Part shown: piece after piece, positions 34,240-46,464 of the stretch
How the letters are laid out: each line of letters starts with the position of its first letter
Numbering within the stretch: the first letter of the stretch is position 1
Origin: Arcuatula senhousia
Lineage: Eukaryota > Mollusca > Bivalvia > Mytilida > Mytilidae
Length of the DNA stretch: 64,000 nt
NCBI GenBank assembly: GCA_963971305.1
Contig: OZ020305.1
Span: 48,899,080 to 48,963,079 of the forward strand
Reading direction: 5' to 3'
Notes under the pieces: model-generated
Database searches by the model: none
Seen by the model: only the letters and a program-made list of their open reading frames with translations
What the model was told of the DNA's origin: nothing
Position numbers and translations under genes: made by a program

Positions 34240-36330
34240 ATCGCATCAATATAACCTATAGTGTTGCTAGCTCCCTCACACACTTGTGGTTAACTACTTT
34301 TTACATCTTCAAAACATTATCGGGCGAAAACTGAATTTATGGAGCATTCTTTATATAAAAATTATATGTATTTACTTTGGTTTTATATCAAGAACCTGTT
34401 CCCCGAATTGTTATTTTCTGTTTCTTTCAATTGTTACAACTAAGACTGCGTATGAAGTATAATTCACATTGCAATAAGGCATGTACATGTTTCATTACAT
34501 AGCATTCTTGATCATTATTTTGGTGTGGGATGTGTGACAACTGGTCTTGTTAACACTAAATATATTTCATTGTGAAATAAAAATATATTTGCTTGTTGAT
34601 TGATTGTATATTTGGGTGTAAAAAGGTTAACATTCAACTGGAAATAAAAGCATTTGCTGTCCAAGATGGCAAATGTTTACCCTCTTTGACCGCAATTCTG
34701 TCATGGTAAACGATTGTAGATACATATGGTCATTTACAACGTGTCTAAGTATAAAAAATGACTTTTGCTTTATTAATTCGGTGAAAATTTTCGCGGATCC
34801 AATTTGTCATATAATAAGGAAAAGTAATAGTCACTGTCTAGACTAACATTTCTAAATCAAACCACAACAGAGTAAAACATAGGATTACTGCCTTTGTAAA
34901 CAGATTTATTTTCATTAGTTACAAGACAACATATGGTCCTTAGAGTCAAATGAAAGAAAAGCACGGATTTATCGCATATATTTTAATTTAAAAAAATGAT
35001 ACTATTATATATTTTGATTTAATACCGTATCATATAATTATACAATCTTGATATTTTGAAACTTTGAAGACTACAAAATGGTAAAAATGGTTCACCCGTG
35101 ATTCAATTATGAAAAAAAAAAGTTTCTTGAGGCTTTGATGGAGCGCTTTGTTCATAGAGCAACTTAAATATATATCCCATGTTGAAGAATTTTGATATCC
35201 CTGTCATTTTGCATACGGTGAACCTGACTGCAAACCATGGTAGTGCACCGTGTTGGAAAATGCAATATTCCTGTTTCATTTAAGAGAACTACTGCAGGTT
35301 CGGTACGAGTAGGAACCGTTGCATGCACCATCGGAAACACAGGGGTTCTTCTCTGGCTTACTATTTCAATGAATAAATAATCGAGAGAGGAACATCTGGG
35401 TTTCCGAAAATGCGTTACATGGATCCCTTACAGAAGCCTAAATTCCCTGCATTATTCATCCTTCCAATTCCAAGTGACAGCTGACCATCGTTTCTCCATG
35501 TTACCTTACCTCACGTTTCATGTTCTTTTAATTACCCCTTTCATGTTAATCTACCACACAGATATAGCCGGTATTGCAATACTTGGGAGTAGAGCAATCA
35601 TTTACCAATTTATGTCCAGTTAATCCGGATAGCAAGACCAGATAGGTTTATTTTTGCCTTTTTTTTGTCTTTTAAAAACAAACATTTTTGCAAACACCAA
35701 GTACCTTGAAGATATACTATTCAAGTTTTAAAACAAAATTATAGCACTAACAATATTATGTCAATGATACTTAAAAGTAATTACATGAAATCGGCAAGCT
35801 AGCATTGAAATAATTATTATACAAGTGTCCATAGATACGAAAATAAAATTTAAATAAGATAAACGAACAACATTAGCTATGTATGTACAATTTCAAAAGA
35901 CAAACGAGAATAACGAATTTTTAAAGCAAACTTTTACAAATTTGTGAACTAACGTATGGGATGAGAAGGAAGCATTATCTTCCTGAGTCAGGTTAATTAA
36001 GCCACTGATAGCCAGGTCGTCACGAAGGTGAACAAGGCCATGTTATCGTTATGCCAGACAAGTGCCAATAATTGGTTTTCGGCTGATAACTCGAAAATAT
36101 TGAACCGATAACTAATGAAAAGCTCTTGACAAATAAATGTGAATATGTAAAATACTACGAAATAGATTTCTCAAACATTCGTTTTCCGAAATGACAAATT
36201 AAAATTCTCAAAAATTATGGAATAAAGTTTTGAATTTGTTGCTTTGTTCAAACTGAACGATACAGCAACCATTGGTTTGAGACTTCCCTCTGGATATTTT
36301 TGATAACAACATTTTTTTCATTGATTGAGC
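34240..36330. other. No gene recognised
   Basis: No open frame of note and no repeat family recognised. Confidence 0.4.
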
Positions 36331-36335
36331 AGGTT

Positions 36336-36707
36336 GGTTTTCTACGCAATGGCAACGCTATTTATAATATATTAGTGCAATGAGCATGAAGAGGATGATA
36401 AAATGAACAAGGAATGATGATGAGAAATATTATAGGGAGTGGGAACTGTAAACTTTTAAAGATCATTGAAAAGGAGGTGGGTTTCTGGAGGAAAATTAAG
36501 CCAATACAGCGGTGCATTATGTAAAGGTATACACAAAGAGATATTTTAAGTGCATGAATCGGAGCAATCTCCATACACGTTGGTCCGATAAAGTCAGCGG
36601 TCAGGCTTCCCGTTTTATAGCCCTAACAACCTATTAAGCCAACTAGGGTAGACACCTCGGTCGCTCTTTTGGGGGCTGACTGATACCAACCGGGTCCCGC
36701 ACGGAAC
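36336..36707 (-). mobile_element. SINE-like dispersed repeat
   Basis: Carries the family's order of blocks: GCAACGCTAT, GATGATAAAATGAACA, CCATACACGTTGG, GCGGTCAGGCTTCCCG, CAACCTATTAAGCCA, CTAGGGTAGACAC, GGTCGCTCTT and CGGGTCCCGCACGG. Orientation inferred from better copies. No target duplication found. Confidence 0.6.
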
Positions 36708-37234
36708 AAATTCGGCATATTGTTTAATTTTTTAGTAGTTGCAATGTAATCTCATGCAATATTGAATCATTTTTTATCCCCCATTTGTTTTACCTGTACT
36801 TTTACGCGTTACTATCTTTTTAACATTAAAAAAATTGATTAATAATATTGGTACATATAATATAGATTAATTAAAACTCATTGAACATAATTATGTTTCA
36901 TTTTATATTACTATATTATTATTGTTCTTTTAATTTTGTTTAATAGTACCACTATTCAATTAGTTTCATTTAAATTTAATATATATCATTTAAGTGTCAT
37001 TTTATTATTTGTAAGACTCTTATAAGTCTGTCTATACAAGTAATAAACAGCGCTTATTGGATTTTGAAGGACTTTTGAAACACGTTTTTAAGTTAACCAA
37101 CATTATGGAGTACAAAGTGACTGTACGTTTTGCGAATAATTGGCTTCGTTATGTTATTTTGGAATGAAGCTGTGTAGAAAAATGGATGTTTGATGTTCGT
37201 TGTTAAAATCTGTAGTTGATTTACTCTCTCTTTA

Positions 37235-37297
37235 CTTCTGATTATGACTGCAATATTACCGACAGGACATTTAACAGATAACAATCAATCAATCAAA
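37235..37297 (+). repeat. LINE 3' tail ending in CAAT repeats
   Basis: GATTATGACTGCAATATTAC, GACAGGACATTTAA and AACAATCAATCAATCAA match the 3' end of the relic at 57130-58755 (GATTATGGCTGCAATATCGC, CGGGACATTAAA, CAATCAATCAAT). A third copy, inverted, is at 62827-62864. This is the signature of a LINE family whose tail is a CAAT microsatellite. Confidence 0.6.
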
Positions 37298-37299
37298 CC

Positions 37300-39900
37300 A
37301 ATTTTTAAGAAAAGATTGCAGTATTTCAGTAGGCGGGTCAGTGCTTAGTCTAAAGAGTGATCAATATGTGTTCCATAGGTTTGCTCCCTTGCGAGAGTTT
37401 TGTCGGATAAGCCTGGCTGCTCATCACTGGGGAACAAAGTGAGTAGAAAGTTCCATACTTCCTGCACTTAAAAGACTCCATTTTTGACAGCCATGATTGA
37501 ACTACGTACCAATAGGCTAAATCGCCCCTACCCACCTATCAATTTCCCGGTGAAGGCTTCATACCTGCTTTGCTCTAGGAATATAGTTCCTAATAAAAAT
37601 ATAGGTGTATGTCATTAATGTGTATTAAAGTTTTTTTGCTGAGAATACTACAGCTTTTTTAGTAAATATTTGTTGAACCAGAATACTGACATATTCAGAA
37701 AGGGCTCCGTCTGTAGAAATATTGAAGTGTTTACTGTCGATTTCAGCAAAGCTTGTAAATATATTGGGTATTTATATCTGGTTGTTGGATATTATTTAAG
37801 AATAAGCATACTGATGAGGTCAAACAAACAAAAAAAACGTGTGCTTCTGGTTTCATGCCTTTAAAATAGGTTCGGTAGGTAGACATTTATCTTTCATATT
37901 TAAGTTTTTCACCTTGATTTAATGGGGTATAGATTCCATTTGCTTAAACAAAAATGGCAATTAAAAGCCAAAAGCCAGCATGAAAAACAAGGGAAGCTAG
38001 GGAAACCAAATTACAGTTTTTATTTGGGCCGAGGTGTGTGAAATATACACTTAGCCATTAGTTAGGGACCGCTACCTTTTTATATCAAGTACCATTTTAG
38101 ATGTGTAATATTGGCAAAACTTTAAAGCATAGGTAGTAATTTTCAAGTAAAGTACTAATTTTAGAATATTTTGAAGACAAATTTACCACTGGATATTAAA
38201 AAAAACATTCATATGGTGCCATTTGATTCCAGTTTGAAAAATGTGGACAAAACCCAAAAAATCTGACGCCAAAAATGTTTGAGTTTAAAAGCTCAACAAT
38301 GTAAAATACTAGCATGTTGAAACCTTTTGGAAGATAAGAGGAAGTTACTTAAGGCATTGGTGATGATTTTTAATGAAAGCTTTACTTATCTCGCTTTTAT
38401 AACACCATTTTGGGTTATATCCGTCAATTTGGTCAATTTGCACCCTGCATTTACTGCGAATGCGCTGCCAGGATCACATTTTCTTGTTTTGATTTGGTCC
38501 CGTTTAGGTCATTATCAGTAAACCTCTCGACTAACCAAATGAAAAATCTACATTGTGCAATCTTTTTTTATTTGCACTAGGCTTATGTTTGTTAAATTTC
38601 GGTTCAATTAATGTAAAATTAAATTTAGGTTTGTAGCCTGTATCTTTGTTTCATGTTATTATCATTATGTTTCTCTCTCACGTCATGCTCTTGTAGGTAT
38701 ATAACCTATGTAGGTTTGATGGCGCGAACAAAACGGACCAGAGAAAACGGACTATAATCCCCTTCACAATTAATATTTCAATTTTGCCCGTATGTTTATC
38801 TTGTAAAAATAAGAAATACACGAAGATGAGAAATTATGCAAGTGATTAAGAGCTAAGTATAATAATCTTTTAAATTGTATATAGTATGTCTTGCACCAAG
38901 AACATGCTTGAAACTTGGTTTTAATAATTGATACAAGTCGTCAAGAAAATTATGGTTAGCTGATTCGACGAGCAAGACAATTCCAAAAGGTATACATAAT
39001 AATCTTTTTCGTCACTTTCCCACAGGTTTAATATTAATTTTTTTAAAAATTTCAAGCATGATATACGTATACACTACAGATGTGAGATTCTAATATAGAA
39101 TTAAAAAAAAATAACTATCAAAAGGCACATCAACGGATTTGCATTTTGGTATAAAAAAGACCTTATTTAGCAAGAAACCCCTTTCATTTGTGCTATTATA
39201 GAGATTATTTGGGATATTATCAATTCAAAAGGAAAGAATTAAAACTAAAAAAAAATATCAACCGTAAACTGAAAGCCCCAATGTCCGTGTTTCAACCCTC
39301 GTCAGAGGTTAACATTTCTCAATTTATTCTTCTGAAGTTCTCTTGAGAAAATGGTCTGAAAGAACGATGCTTACATGTACCAGTCCTTATAAAGGGGTGC
39401 AAAATAGTGTCTCGGATATGGGGAGACCGATACTCCATGCACGTTAAGACTCCTTTGTTCTTTTAAAACTGCGTTTAAAACAATGCCATAATTGGAATAG
39501 AAAAAAATTGGCTTTACGTAAATGATATGAATTAAATATTTTTAGGTAAATCTTTGAATCAAGTCCTTTTTGGTAGAAATATTGATTACCTAATACTTTC
39601 TTAAAACCGTATAATAATAAAGTTTTTTTAACATGCCATTTTAAAGCAATATAGCGATCAAATGTGTCGGTTTTTGTGTGATGATACTTCAGAAAATCAT
39701 TTATTATTTTGATTATTTTAAACCGATATGTTTGATTTTAATAAAAAAATTAACCACCGCGGATCCTCAGCTTACTTTCAGAAACAGAGAGTTTTCTATA
39801 AAGAGTCCCTCTACAGTTGTCTTTTGTTCTTGTTGACTTGAATTGAAATGGATCTGGTTTTTGCTGTATAATTCATTTTATATTTTTTGTTCCTTGTTTA
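37300..39900. other. No gene recognised
   Basis: Frames up to 64 codons, none recognisable. No repeat family recognised. Confidence 0.4.
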
Positions 39901-39919
39901 TCTTTCCCTGTTTGAGGAA

Positions 39920-40075
39920 TTGATTTAAACTGTATGCATGTAAAATCGGAATACAACCAACAGCGCCTATTGGCCTCTTTGAAGGTTGCTGACTGTTTTT
40001 ATAGTGTTTTTTTTTAATTGCCGCTTGTTTTTGTGGGCTGTGTTGTGCACTCTTATACCACATCTCATCTTCTAG
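39920..40075 (+). repeat. Dispersed repeat, third copy of the CCGCTTG/GTGGGCTGTGT family
   Basis: Blocks CAGCGCCTATTGGCC, GAAGGTTGCTGACTGTTTTT, TTAATTGCCG and GTGGGCTGTGTTGTGCACTC match 33150-33345 and 51850-52000. Non-coding. Confidence 0.45.
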
Positions 40076-40486
40076 AGAATGGAAAATGAAATGATGATGA
40101 AGTAAATGATATTAAGATGAGCTTTTTTGTGTACCACTGGAAAAACAAGGGATGACCAAGATCGGACTGTTAAGCTTCAGTCTATAAATATTTGTCTGTA
40201 CTTAAAACTTGTTTTGCGTTTGTGAGCATTGACATCACATTGCAACTTCATTTTAATGACATAAAAAAATCAGTGTCATATTTTTGTTATGTTTATATAA
40301 CGTATATCGTTACAAACTGACATCGAATTTTGGCAACGATATCAAAGGATTATAACAGAAATATGATTGAACCTTTAAAACTTGAGAACAACATAATCAG
40401 CTATGCATTTTTTTATTTTTACACGCTGAACTTTTTACCTATTTGCTGTGTTAGTTTGTTGTATCCTTTATTCGTCGTTGTTAACA

Positions 40487-40944
40487 CGGATGAGCGAGTG
40501 ATTGATTTGCTGTTTTACGCCCCTGCAACGCTATATAGGTTATTTAAAGGCGATGGATAAAATGAACATGATGATGAAAATGAAACATGGGGATGGGGTC
40601 GGAAACAAAGGAACAATAGATCTTGAAACCACAGGAAAAGGGGAGGAAAATTTAGCTTATGTGGTGCACTACTTGGCGGTCCACAAAGGGTTCTTTCACG
40701 TACATGAAGCGTGGCCCTCTCCACACACGTTGGCCCACTATGGTTTGTGGTCAGGTTTTCCGCATTGTAGCTGGACGACATGTATGACAGGGCTGTCCCA
40801 TTCAAAAATCTGGGGCACACATCCAAGTCGCTTTATGGGCTAAGCGGCCTGACCTGATATCAGGTTTCTGAACGCTCTTTAGAGGACCATAACCGACAAA
40901 ATTAGCGCCGCCGCGGGCCTATTTACCTCCCGGGTCCAACACAG
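40487..40944 (-). mobile_element. SINE-like element with 10-bp target duplication
   Basis: GTTGTTAACA flanks the element at 40477-40486 and 40945-40954, so the 458-bp body is bounded on both sides. The left boundary starts with a GAGCGAGTGATTGA tail-like run; the body then follows the family order (ACGCCCCTGCAACGCTATAT, GGTGGTGCAC-type block, CTCTCCACACACGTTGGCCC, GCGCCGCCGCGGGCC, CCCGGGTCC). A 10-bp duplication is in the range made by LINE-type target-primed insertion. The 103-113-codon frames across it are not genes. Confidence 0.7.
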
Positions 40945-41019
40945 GTTGTTAACAAGAAAGTTTGCGTAACAACAAACATGCAGAAAACAACTTTCCCTTG
41001 TATTTCGAACACACGTGAA

Positions 41020-41358
41020 GGTTAGCACTGCTGGTGGAATTTTAATTCCCCGAGGTTAGCCCGCTCCGGCATCAACACTTTTGTGTTGGAGAATACATCA
41101 AAGCTTTAAATTATCCATTTAAATTTCAAAATTGTCTAAACCCTAAGGTTCTTCCTACCCCAGACATAGGTTGATCATCTTAGTATTAATTTGGTTCCCC
41201 AATTTTGTATTTATGGTTTTACTGTTCTATGCTCTTCATAATCATATAGTGTTTGGCTTTTTCATTTATTTTGGTAGAGCGCCTCTGATGAGTCTTGAGA
41301 AGACGAAACGCGCGTCGGGCGTAGCAAAATTTATTGTCTGGAACTTTGTTGTCATTTG
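41020..41358 (+). mobile_element. Retrozyme-like repeat monomer, family 1
   Basis: Matches the monomer at 50274-50617 in order: GTTAGCACTGCTG, AGTTAGCCCG-like block, CAACACTTTT, AAGCTTTAAAT, CTAAACCCTA...CTACCCC, CATAGGTTGATC, then the hammerhead motif at 41279-41322 and AGCAAAATTTATTGTCTGG after it. Only one ribozyme copy is present. Non-coding; the frame 41171-41482 (103 codons) crosses it but is not a gene. Confidence 0.6.
41279..41322 (+). ncRNA. Hammerhead ribozyme motif, family 1, complete core
   Basis: Stem I strand GCGCCT (41279-41284); core CTGATGA (41285-41291); stem II GTCTT / AAGAC closing GAG (41292-41304, 5 perfect pairs); GAA (41305-41307); palindromic stem III ACGCGCGT (41308-41315); cleavage-site C (41316); stem I strand GGGCGT (41317-41322), pairing over 6 bp with two G-U pairs. 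Every conserved core nucleotide of a type I hammerhead is present. Because stem III has no loop, activity would be expected mainly from dimeric RNA, as known for Penelope-like and retrozyme hammerheads. Cleavage itself is not shown by sequence. Confidence 0.75.
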
Positions 41359-41359
41359 T

Positions 41360-43080
41360 ATTTCCATAATCGAGAGTTTGCATTGCTTTGTGTTAACCGA
41401 TTTCGCCTTATCATACTTTTTACATTTATATGTTCAATCGATACCGTTTTGTTTCTGTTTAAGACCCGGTCACACTGATTAATTGGTGATTGTTTAATGC
41501 CCAGTCGACAGCATTTGAAACATAAACAGGACAACAAATTGAAACAACACAGTGAATTGTGTAGACCCACCTAGGACTATCTATAAAGATAGTGATTTTT
41601 TATGAACATGATGAAGCAAAAGAGCAAAAAGGAAATAGTAGTTATGGAAGTCCAAATTAAGCAGACAAGGACATTATTTGAATACAGCACAGGTCACCAC
41701 AAATGAAGAATACTACACTATAATACTGTACCTCAGCAGCTTCTATATTATATCAAAACTAGCGAACAGTCCGTTATGTTGTGTAGCCAATGATTATAAG
41801 AAAAAGAAATACACTGAAATAGCAATTTTTTACCAGGATGCAAACAAAAATAGGTGAATTTGTCTGAGTAGTCAATTACCACTTGCACCAGATATAAGAC
41901 CTATTACAAGGTAGTACAGTGGTCTAACACTGATCGTCTATTCTGAGCATGTTATCAAATTTAAGCAAAGGCAAAAACATTGCTATTTAACTGTACGAAG
42001 ATTATTACTATGATTAATTATGGGAGAAAAAATAAGTTTGCAACAAGACCTAACTTTTCTATTCATTTAATAACATTTCCCGTACTTTTTTCAAGGGAGA
42101 TAATTTGTTCGAAATGGTGACCCAATAATTTTATACTTTTATTTTAAAGAACTAACCAAAATTGATGTTTTTACAAAATAAAACAAAAATCTATCCCGTG
42201 AAATTTGAAACAATAATATCAATCATTTTCACCTATATAATCTATATGAAAATAGCCAAATTCGAACTGTTTTTGATCAATTTTCTACAAAAAATTACGC
42301 ACGGTGACCTACCTATTTTTTTTATCTTATTTTTCCAAACATATGCACTTAGATACTTCTTATGACCAAATCTAAGAAAATTTTATCCTACCGAATTTTT
42401 ACTATTGTATAGAAATTGACATAAGTTCTTATTTTTGTTGATGCATAAATGGCAGTGATTATGTAAACCTTTTACTTAAGCTAAATTTACTATATTTGTA
42501 TTAGCCAGTGACACTTAAAATGCATCAACCTATCCCGGCATCCGACGTTCTATCTCTCAACCCCCACAAAGTATATATAGCTTTTCCGAATGGCAATATA
42601 GTCAAAGTCCTCCAAGTGTGTGAAGTGGAATCACAAATGTTGACAGTGGATACATTAATAAAGGATTCTACCAACGTGGTCTATATGATTTTAACACCTG
42701 ACCATCGATATTAATTTATATCAACTCCTTCTAAAACGGAAAAAATATATACTCCTACTAGCTGAAGGACAAAAAGTAAACTTGGTTTGGATATAGGATG
42801 CATATAGCTAGATGTCATATGCGTCTTATCCAATAAATCTCCAATTAAGACATGTTAGACATTTATTGTGGTCTATGCTTTTATTTTTCGGTTTGTTTGA
42901 AAAAAGATACTATTGTGTCTTTACCGGTTACCAAATGTTGCAAAATGACAAAAACTTACGACAAAAATTAGTGATGTCTTCAACAATTTCTGTGTTATTT
43001 AAAATTTTAAAGATGGCCACTGTTTAAATTATATTGTATTGTATTACAAAAATATACTAGTAGACAATCTAAAGTAAGGA
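41360..43080. other. No gene recognised
   Basis: Frames at 42162-42365, 42508-42714 and 42812-43027 (all +, 67-71 codons) lie close together but share no recognisable domain and have no evident splice logic. I treat them as chance frames. Confidence 0.35.
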
Positions 43081-43084
43081 ATTT

Positions 43085-43442
43085 GAAGTTTTACGCCTTA
43101 GCAACACTGAGTAGGTAAAATGAATATAAGGGAGATAAACATAAAAAGAATGGTTAAAAGAACATTGGATGATGATGAGTAATATGAACAATGAAACAAT
43201 AAAGTTTGAAGACCATTGGAATAGGGGCGAGATGGGCCGGGTGTAATATTAGGCAAAGTGGCGCAGTGCTTGGGAATCCACAAGAATATCTTCAATGAGC
43301 TTGAAGCGTGGCACTCTCCACATACGATGGCCGATGGCCCTCTATGGCGGGGCTCTATGGTCAGGATATCCATATTATTGAATTCCCTGCGAACGAGGGC
43401 CATCCTATTCAGCAACTTATGATGCACGCCTTGGTCAACCAA
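43085..43442 (-). mobile_element. SINE-like dispersed repeat, diverged
   Basis: TTTTACGCCTTAGCAAC, GGGAGATAAACATAAAAAG, GTGGCACTCTCCACATACG, GGTCAGGATATCCATATTAT and GAGGGCCATCCTATTCAGC follow the family order. Orientation inferred from better copies. The 114-codon minus frame across it is an artefact. Confidence 0.55.
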
Positions 43443-43444
43443 TC

Positions 43445-45240
43445 TAAAATGCCTGATTTAGCATTCACCTTAATATATAAACTGTCTCCTCATATAGATT
43501 TTTTTTAAATTAACAAACAAGGATTTATTTCTATGATAAATAATCTTCTTTTGTTTCGATTTAATAATAATGGATGATAAACTCAATTACTTGCATAATT
43601 GTAAATGTTTTATTTTGGGTTTTGTTTTTCTTCCTTTTGTTCCAGTACTATGCTAATTAGTCTTAATTCTATTTAATAGTTATGTTTGATAGAGCATTAA
43701 ATAGATTTTGGATTGTTTGCATGACTTCTCTTTGCCCTTGCTTTGGGAGACACATTTTGTACTTCTATCTAATTATTTTGAATGAAATGTGTTTTAATAA
43801 TTTGAGCGTTAGTACGTAATAAATTTGATAAGATACGAAAATTATTTTAAACATATGTCAGTCATAATTATTAGATTACCCAGTATTTATCGAAAATATG
43901 GAATATAAAAAATATTATCATACTTGACAACGGGGAAGCCAGCATCTTGGTACTTTGCTATCAGAAAAAATAATAATGTTACTTACGATGAAATATGTCG
44001 GAATGATAAAACTAGAAGTTTTTATTGAAGATTGAATGTTATTAAAAGATTAAAATCTTACCATAAAACTGCAATAACAACACCATTTTTTGAATTTGAG
44101 AAAGATATATGAAGGTTTTTTTTGTATGAAATATCTGTCATAAAAATGCTTGTATATCATTTTCAATAGTTCGGTGCATCGTAGGAGGTACAATGTATAC
44201 ATTAGGATAATGGGTACAATTACGTAAAACGGTGCCTCTTTGGCAAAATTTATTCTTCCTTCCTCATGTTCCTGTTGACCCTTTCGAAGAAACCGATTTG
44301 CGTTTTACTGTGATTTTTCGTTGCTGATTATGGTTACATGAATATGGTGTGGCTTGTGTGTTTCCATTTCTATATTGTCGCTGCTATGTGACTTCGGTGT
44401 TGTCGAAATTAAATAATAGTATCAATGTTTACTTAGATTTCGTTTAAGGTAAATTTCTGCTATGAGATATTTCCTGGCATAAAAATGCAGGTGTTAATTT
44501 TTGTCTTAATTTTCTCATTATGTCTTTACATCTTTCCCACCAAACCCAACGTTTACAATGTATAATATATGCTTGAATTTTATTTTCGGGTTTAGAAGTT
44601 AATGAAAGAATCGCATAACTATCCATCGTTATATTTCTTATTGCGGGAGGTTTATTGAATATCATAAATTTGGGATTCGATTCCATGCGGCCATCGCTTT
44701 TTCCAATCTGGGCTTTTTTTTCATTACCACGAGATTTTACAACCTGAATTCGACATTGTACCAGTCTCCCACTTTTCTTCCATCTATCTTTTCTCCGGCA
44801 AGACTCGATAGCCGAAGACCTCTGAGTAAAAAGTGTCACCATGCACCATGCAAACATTTATTGAAAGTAAGATGGTAAAACAAAGTTACGTATCTTCTTA
44901 ACCAAATAAACTGCGTCATTAAAGAAACATTGCTTCTTAAAGTCTAAATTTTATTTGTTTTTTTTCTTCATTTTTTAGTCAATGTTCTGTATTTTACTCT
45001 TAACATTGAAAACGCGAAGTTTTAAAACCTATGACATTTTTTACACAATTAAATAATGTAAAACAGATTAATTATCAACACAATACTGTGTTTTCATAAA
45101 AAAAGAAAATTATTTTGTAGACTATCTAAATAAATTAACCATTATAACCATAAAAAAAACATTCTTGGGAATTTCTGATTCATTCTTATGTAATAGACCC
45201 TAAATGTAAGCGCTTTAAATTTGATTATTTAAAACACTTG
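43445..45240. other. No gene recognised; one unassigned 137-codon frame
   Basis: The minus frame 44857-44444 (137 codons, K/R-rich first half) is the longest unassigned frame outside repeats. It shows no signal peptide, membrane segment or motif I recognise, and about this length is expected by chance. Splice sites that would make it an exon were not evident. Confidence 0.3.
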
Positions 45241-45245
45241 TTTTT

Positions 45246-46460
45246 AAACAAGGTGTTGCACTAAGTCGTGCTAAGCATTCAGAAAACAGGAAGTAGATGA
45301 CTGACTGACCTGGAAAGTGGAGGCACGGTACAACTCATCAAGCTAAAGCTAAATACCAAATTTGAAATCAATCCCTTTAGTAGAAGCAGAGAAATCTGTT
45401 GCGGAAAAATTGTCTTTTTTGACCCATAAAAAAGTCTAAGTCAGCTCGGAAAACAGGAAGTAGATGATCGACTGCACTGGAAAGGGGAGGCACGGTATAA
45501 CTACTCATGCTGAAGCTGTGTACCAAATTTCACGAAAAATTTCACATTTCAATTTTTTTCCCTAAAAAAGTCTAGTGAGTGAGTGAGTGAGTTGGTGTTT
45601 AACGCCCGTGCAACGCTATATAGGTTATTTACAGGCGATGAACATGAAAAGGATGATAAAATGAACATGAAATGATGATGACAATGAAATATGGGGGTGG
45701 GGAGGGGAAACAAATGACCGGTTAATTTTGAAGAACCACAGGAAAAGGGGAGAGGTGGGTAGGGGCGGAAAATTTAGCCTATGTGGTGCACTACTTGGCG
45801 GTCCACAAAGGGGTCTTTTACGTGCATGAAGCGTGGCACTCTCCACACACGTTGGCCCACTATGGTCGGCGGTCAGGGTTTCCGTATTATAGACCTGACA
45901 ACCCCCGCGGACGAGGGCCACCCTATTCAGCCACCTAGGGTACACACTTGGTCGCTCTGTGGGCTGAGCACTGACCCGACGTCAAAATCCCAAGACCCTT
46001 AGTCGCCTCTTACGACAAGCTAGGCTCTGCTGCGGGCCTATTCGCCACCCGGGCCCCGCACGGGACTAAAAAAGTCTAAGTCGGCTCGGAAAACAGGAAG
46101 TAGATGATGGACTGACCTGGAAAGGGAGGCACGGTATAAATTATCATGCTGAAAGTGTGTACCAAATTTGAAACTAATCCATCCAGTAGAAGCCGAGAAA
46201 TCTGTTACGAAAAATTCACATTTCAAATTTTTTATCCTAAAAAAGTTTAAGTCAGCTCATAAAATAGGAAGTGGATCATGGACTGACCTGAAAAGGGGAG
46301 GCACGGTATAATTAACTCATCATGCTGAAGTTGTGTTCCAAATTTAAAATCAATCCATCCAGTAGAAGCAGAGAAATTGAACCGGACGGACATACGGACA
46401 GACGGACGGACAAGGTGAATGCAATATAGCCCTCTCTCTTACGAGTGGGGGTATAAAAAT
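45246..46460 (+). mobile_element. Family C tandem-unit element, interrupted by a SINE
   Basis: Four units starting AAAACAGGAAGTAGATGA-type at about 45284, 45452, 46092 and 46263 contain ACTGACCTGGAAAG, GGCACGGTATAA and CCAGTAGAAGC. After the last unit come CGGACGGACA-type runs and the right end GAGTGGGGGTAT (46443-46454) followed by AAAAAT. The SINE at 45575-46065 separates units 2 and 3. The matching left end ATACCCCCACTTG is preserved only in the second copy (52178-52190); here 18 bp are deleted at that place. Confidence 0.7.
45575..46065 (-). mobile_element. SINE-like element with 13-bp target duplication
   Basis: CTAAAAAAGTCTA occurs directly on both sides (45562-45574, 46066-46078), so this is a bounded 491-bp insertion. 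One end is a GTGAGTGAGTGAGTGAG run and the other is GC-rich, ending CCCGCACGGGA. If the simple run is the 3' tail (as in LINE-mobilised SINEs), the element reads on the minus strand, and a weak RNA polymerase III A-box-like word TGGCGAATAGG lies about 20 nt from its 5' end (46037-46047); I found no clear B box. Frames of 73 and 106 codons inside are not genes. Confidence 0.75.
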
Positions 46461-46464
46461 ATTC

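Noticed and set aside
42162..43027. Three neighbouring short plus-strand frames as exons of one gene
   Set aside because: No consistent splice donor and acceptor pairs or shared domain could be found by eye.
44444..44857. 137-codon minus-strand frame in a repeat-poor stretch
   Set aside because: No recognisable domain; a frame of this length is expected about once by chance in 64 kb of such AT-rich sequence. A translated search with a significant hit would change this.
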